A stretch of DNA of 64,000 bases from Christensenellaceae bacterium (GTDB taxonomy: Bacteria; Bacillota; Clostridia; Christensenellales; Christensenellaceae): the NCBI GenBank assembly GCA_022846035.1, contig AP025580.1:434001-498000 (forward strand), in the 5' to 3' direction. Below are positions 62,031 through 64,000 of this stretch, piece by piece; position 1 is the stretch's first letter, and the number at the start of each line of letters is the position of its first letter. The notes under the pieces were generated by a model. The model saw only the letters and a list, made by a program, of their open reading frames with translations, was not told the origin of the DNA and did not search any database. Made by a program: the position numbers and the translations under genes.

Positions 62031-63362
62031 ATGAGGAACTGGTCCGAATATCTGAATCGGGAAATCATCTGCGACTGCGGCGCGGTACACCAATGTGATA
62101 TTGCTACGATCGTCATTGGCAGAGGCGCGCTCAAAAAGCTGCCGCAACTGATCGGCGGTCGTTACCGCAATATCTGTATGGTGGCGGACAGGAATACCTA
62201 TGAGGCGGCGGGAAAACGGGTGGACGCCATTTTGCGGGGCGCGCAAATACCGTGTGCTAAGATCGTTTTTCCGGATAAAGAACTGATTCCCGACGAACGG
62301 GCGCTGGGCGTTATTCTGTCGGAAATCCCCAGGGGCACTGATTTGATTTTATCGGTCGGATCAGGTACGCTGAACGATTTGTGCAAATTTGTAAGTTATC
62401 AGTTCGGTATCGATTATTTTGCAGTGGCAACGGCGCCTTCTATGGACGGCTATGCTTCCAATGTTGCGCCTCTGATCGTAAAGGATACGAAAACGACATA
62501 TGAGGTTGGCAGGCCGAAGGCGATTATCGGCGATACGGACATACTCGCGCAGGCGCCTGCGGAAATGATACGCGCAGGGATCGGCGATATGCTGGGGAAA
62601 TACGTATGCCTTGCCGACTGGAAGCTGGCGCATATTGTGACCGGAGAATATTATTGCGCCTTTGTGGAAAATATGATGCGTGAATCCGTTGATACGGTAA
62701 GGAGCGCCGCGAAACGCGCTTTGCAAGGCGACGGTGAAGCGGCGGCAGAGGTCATGGAAGGACTTGTATTATCGGGTATCACCATGAGTTATGTCGGCAA
62801 TTCCCGCCCTGCTTCGGGAAGCGAGCATCACCTGTCGCATTTTTGGGAAATGATGCTTTTGCAGCGGAAAGAGCACGATCCGTTGCACGGACTCAAGGTA
62901 GCGGTCGGAACAGTAATCAGTTTAGAATTATACAAACAGCTTAAAAATAATCAAGAAGTTTTTTGGATAAACGAGTCCGCTTATTCCGAAGAAAAATGGG
63001 AAACGGAAATCAAGAGGATATACGGACCCGCCGCGCGCGAGGTGGTTCGGTTGGAGCATAGCGTGCAGAAAAACGCGGGAGAAAAAGTAGCGAAAAGGAG
63101 AAAAGCGATTGCTGAGAACCGGGACAGGATTCTTGCGGTTGCAAGAAGCCTGCCTTCCGCAGGAGAGATGATCGGGATCCTGAAAGAAATCGGCGCACCG
63201 TGCTTTCCGCGAGAGATCGGCGTTGATGAACAGATGGTTTGGAACAGCATTGTATATGCAAAAGAGCTGAGGAACCGTTATGGACTCTTGCAATTGCTGT
63301 TTGATACGGGCGAAGCCGAAGCAATGGCGGATGCTGCGGTTGCTTTTTTAAAGACACAATAG
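62031..63362 (+). CDS. sn-Glycerol-1-phosphate dehydrogenase family protein (copy 2)
   Basis: A 443-aa AraM/EgsA-type protein, about 50 residues longer than copy 1 because of a charged C-terminal extension (residues about 310-385). The TAPSMDGYAS motif and probable ligands D186, H266 and H286 keep the same 80- and 20-residue spacing as copy 1 (D194, H274, H294). AGGAGGAT precedes the ATG. It follows the sugar importer and isomerase, so it may use a product of that pathway. Confidence 0.85.
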   Translation: MRNWSEYLNREIICDCGAVHQCDIATIVIGRGALKKLPQLIGGRYRNICMVADRNTYEAAGKRVDAILRGAQIPCAKIVFPDKELIPDERALGVILSEIPRGTDLILSVGSGTLNDLCKFVSYQFGIDYFAVATAPSMDGYASNVAPLIVKDTKTTYEVGRPKAIIGDTDILAQAPAEMIRAGIGDMLGKYVCLADWKLAHIVTGEYYCAFVENMMRESVDTVRSAAKRALQGDGEAAAEVMEGLVLSGITMSYVGNSRPASGSEHHLSHFWEMMLLQRKEHDPLHGLKVAVGTVISLELYKQLKNNQEVFWINESAYSEEKWETEIKRIYGPAAREVVRLEHSVQKNAGEKVAKRRKAIAENRDRILAVARSLPSAGEMIGILKEIGAPCFPREIGVDEQMVWNSIVYAKELRNRYGLLQLLFDTGEAEAMADAAVAFLKTQ

Positions 63363-63387
63363 CGAAAGGCAAAAAGGAGAGATATAC

Positions 63388-63909
63388 ATGAGGAACGACA
63401 TGCTTGATTTGATCAAAACGAGACGGAGCATACGCAAATACCGTGCGGAACAGATCGCGGACGAGGCACTTGACGCTGTGTTGGAAGCAGGGACGTATGC
63501 GCCGAGCGGAAAAGGAAAACAGGTTTCGACCATCGTGGCTGTGCAGGATCAGGAAACCTTGCAAAAGCTGGCGCGTATGAACGCAGAGGTGCTGGGAAAG
63601 GACATCGATCCTTACTATGCGCCGCCGACGATTGTGCTGGTCTTTGCCGATCCGCAGCGGCCTACATATATACAGGACGCAAGCTGCGTACTGGAAAATA
63701 TGATGCTGGCAGCGCATGCCCTGGGACTCGGCTCCTGCTGGATCAACCGGGAACGGGAGATGTTCGAGACGCAGGAAGGCAAGGCGCTCATGAAAAAGTG
63801 GGGGCTTGACGAAACGCTGAAAGGCGTAGGCGCTCTTTCGCTCGGTTATATCGAGGGCAATCCGCCCAGGGCGGCCAAGCGGAAAGAAAATTACATCATT
63901 AAGGTATGA
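63388..63909 (+). CDS. Nitroreductase-family protein (second)
   Basis: A 173-aa FMN-dependent nitroreductase. RRSIRKYRAEQI near the start, the YAPSGKGKQ FMN motif and LGLGSCWINRE late in the protein fit the family. It begins 25 bases after the G1PDH gene, so the pair may be co-transcribed. Substrate unknown. Confidence 0.87.
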   Translation: MRNDMLDLIKTRRSIRKYRAEQIADEALDAVLEAGTYAPSGKGKQVSTIVAVQDQETLQKLARMNAEVLGKDIDPYYAPPTIVLVFADPQRPTYIQDASCVLENMMLAAHALGLGSCWINREREMFETQEGKALMKKWGLDETLKGVGALSLGYIEGNPPRAAKRKENYIIKV

Positions 63910-63913
63910 ACGT

Positions 63914-63939
63914 AAACTCCCTTTTTCAAGGGAGTTTTT
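63914..63939 (+). terminator. Terminator after the nitroreductase gene
   Basis: AAACTCCCTT and AAGGGAGTTT around TTTC, then TT. The last 61 bases of the window show no gene. Confidence 0.88.
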
Positions 63940-64000
63940 GATTGCGGGATAATTGGCATGATGACTGTTGCGTTTGCCTGAAATATTCGTCGATACGGCG

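Noticed and set aside
1-64000. CRISPR arrays, prophage, insertion sequences or replication origin
   Set aside because: No regularly spaced repeats, transposase or phage structural genes, and no DnaA-box cluster were seen when reading both strands.

Overview
The window looks like chromosomal DNA of an anaerobic Clostridia-type Firmicute with roughly 50% G+C. Support for this: the gene order ecfT-truA-rplM-rpsI, strong AGGAGG-type ribosome binding sites, consensus TTGACA/TATAAT promoters, many T-tailed intrinsic terminators, a K+-dependent membrane pyrophosphatase, and glycerol-phosphate dehydrogenase genes of the anaerobic type. A Christensenellaceae-like host is possible, but that is only an impression. 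I see no phage, transposase, IS element or CRISPR array. One tRNA, Val(CAC), lies at 27185.

Layout. 1-2530: end of the ribosomal-protein region (ecfT end, truA, a GNAT, then rplM-rpsI behind a structured L13-type leader). 2595-8401: a GntR-controlled cluster encoding a GlpA-like FAD dehydrogenase with a [2Fe-2S] tail, a second FAD oxidoreductase, a sn-glycerol-1-phosphate dehydrogenase family protein, a DUF1667 protein and an RpiB/LacAB isomerase. 8415-11405 (minus strand): PHP phosphoesterase, SAF-domain dehydrogenase and MgtC-like protein. 11406-16901: a divergent regulatory region and an AfuABC/FbpABC-like ABC importer followed by a metallo-beta-lactamase-fold hydrolase. 17046-23607: Gfo/Idh oxidoreductase, YcxB-like protein, and trxB-glmM-glmS-lepB. 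23614-31101: P-type ATPase with a zinc-ribbon partner, lone gcvH, tRNA-Val, nitroreductase, cold-shock protein, HAD phosphatase, ImmA/IrrE-like protease, and an HSL-type hydrolase.

31123-34556 is a ferrous-iron block (two feoA genes, feoB, a small Cys-rich FeoB partner missed by a 60-aa cutoff, and a divergent DtxR-type regulator with TTAG/CTAA palindromes). 34798-38591 is a MacB-type ABC system in which a secreted CARDB-like anchored protein replaces the usual periplasmic adaptor. 38735-46050 holds a dihydrodipicolinate-reductase-like dehydrogenase, an endonuclease Q-UvrD helicase fusion with a tiny five-cysteine partner, an epoxide-hydrolase-like protein, an aminotransferase and a YjbR protein. 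46192-53614 holds an SDR, a LytTR/DUF3021/ABC-2 export module, a lone acyl carrier protein with a type-B carboxylesterase, a DUF308 membrane protein fused to a probable permuted papain-like domain, and a short GntR regulator. 53848-55920 is hppA. 56042-63909 is a second carbohydrate block: DeoR regulator, RbsBAC-like importer, sugar-phosphate isomerase/epimerase, a second glycerol-1-phosphate dehydrogenase paralog and a nitroreductase.

How the genes work together. Two separate regulated clusters each end in a G1PDH-family enzyme with an isomerase, suggesting two routes for polyol or sugar-phosphate intermediates into triose/pentose phosphate metabolism. The PHP and MBL hydrolases flank an organophosphate-like importer, and an identical 14-base promoter element faces both ways in the intergenic region between them. 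The EndoQ-UvrD fusion with its small cysteine-rich neighbour is the strongest candidate for an unusual DNA-repair module. Where I moved a start codon, it was to match the best ribosome binding site. Promoters, operators and hairpins were found by eye and none has been tested.
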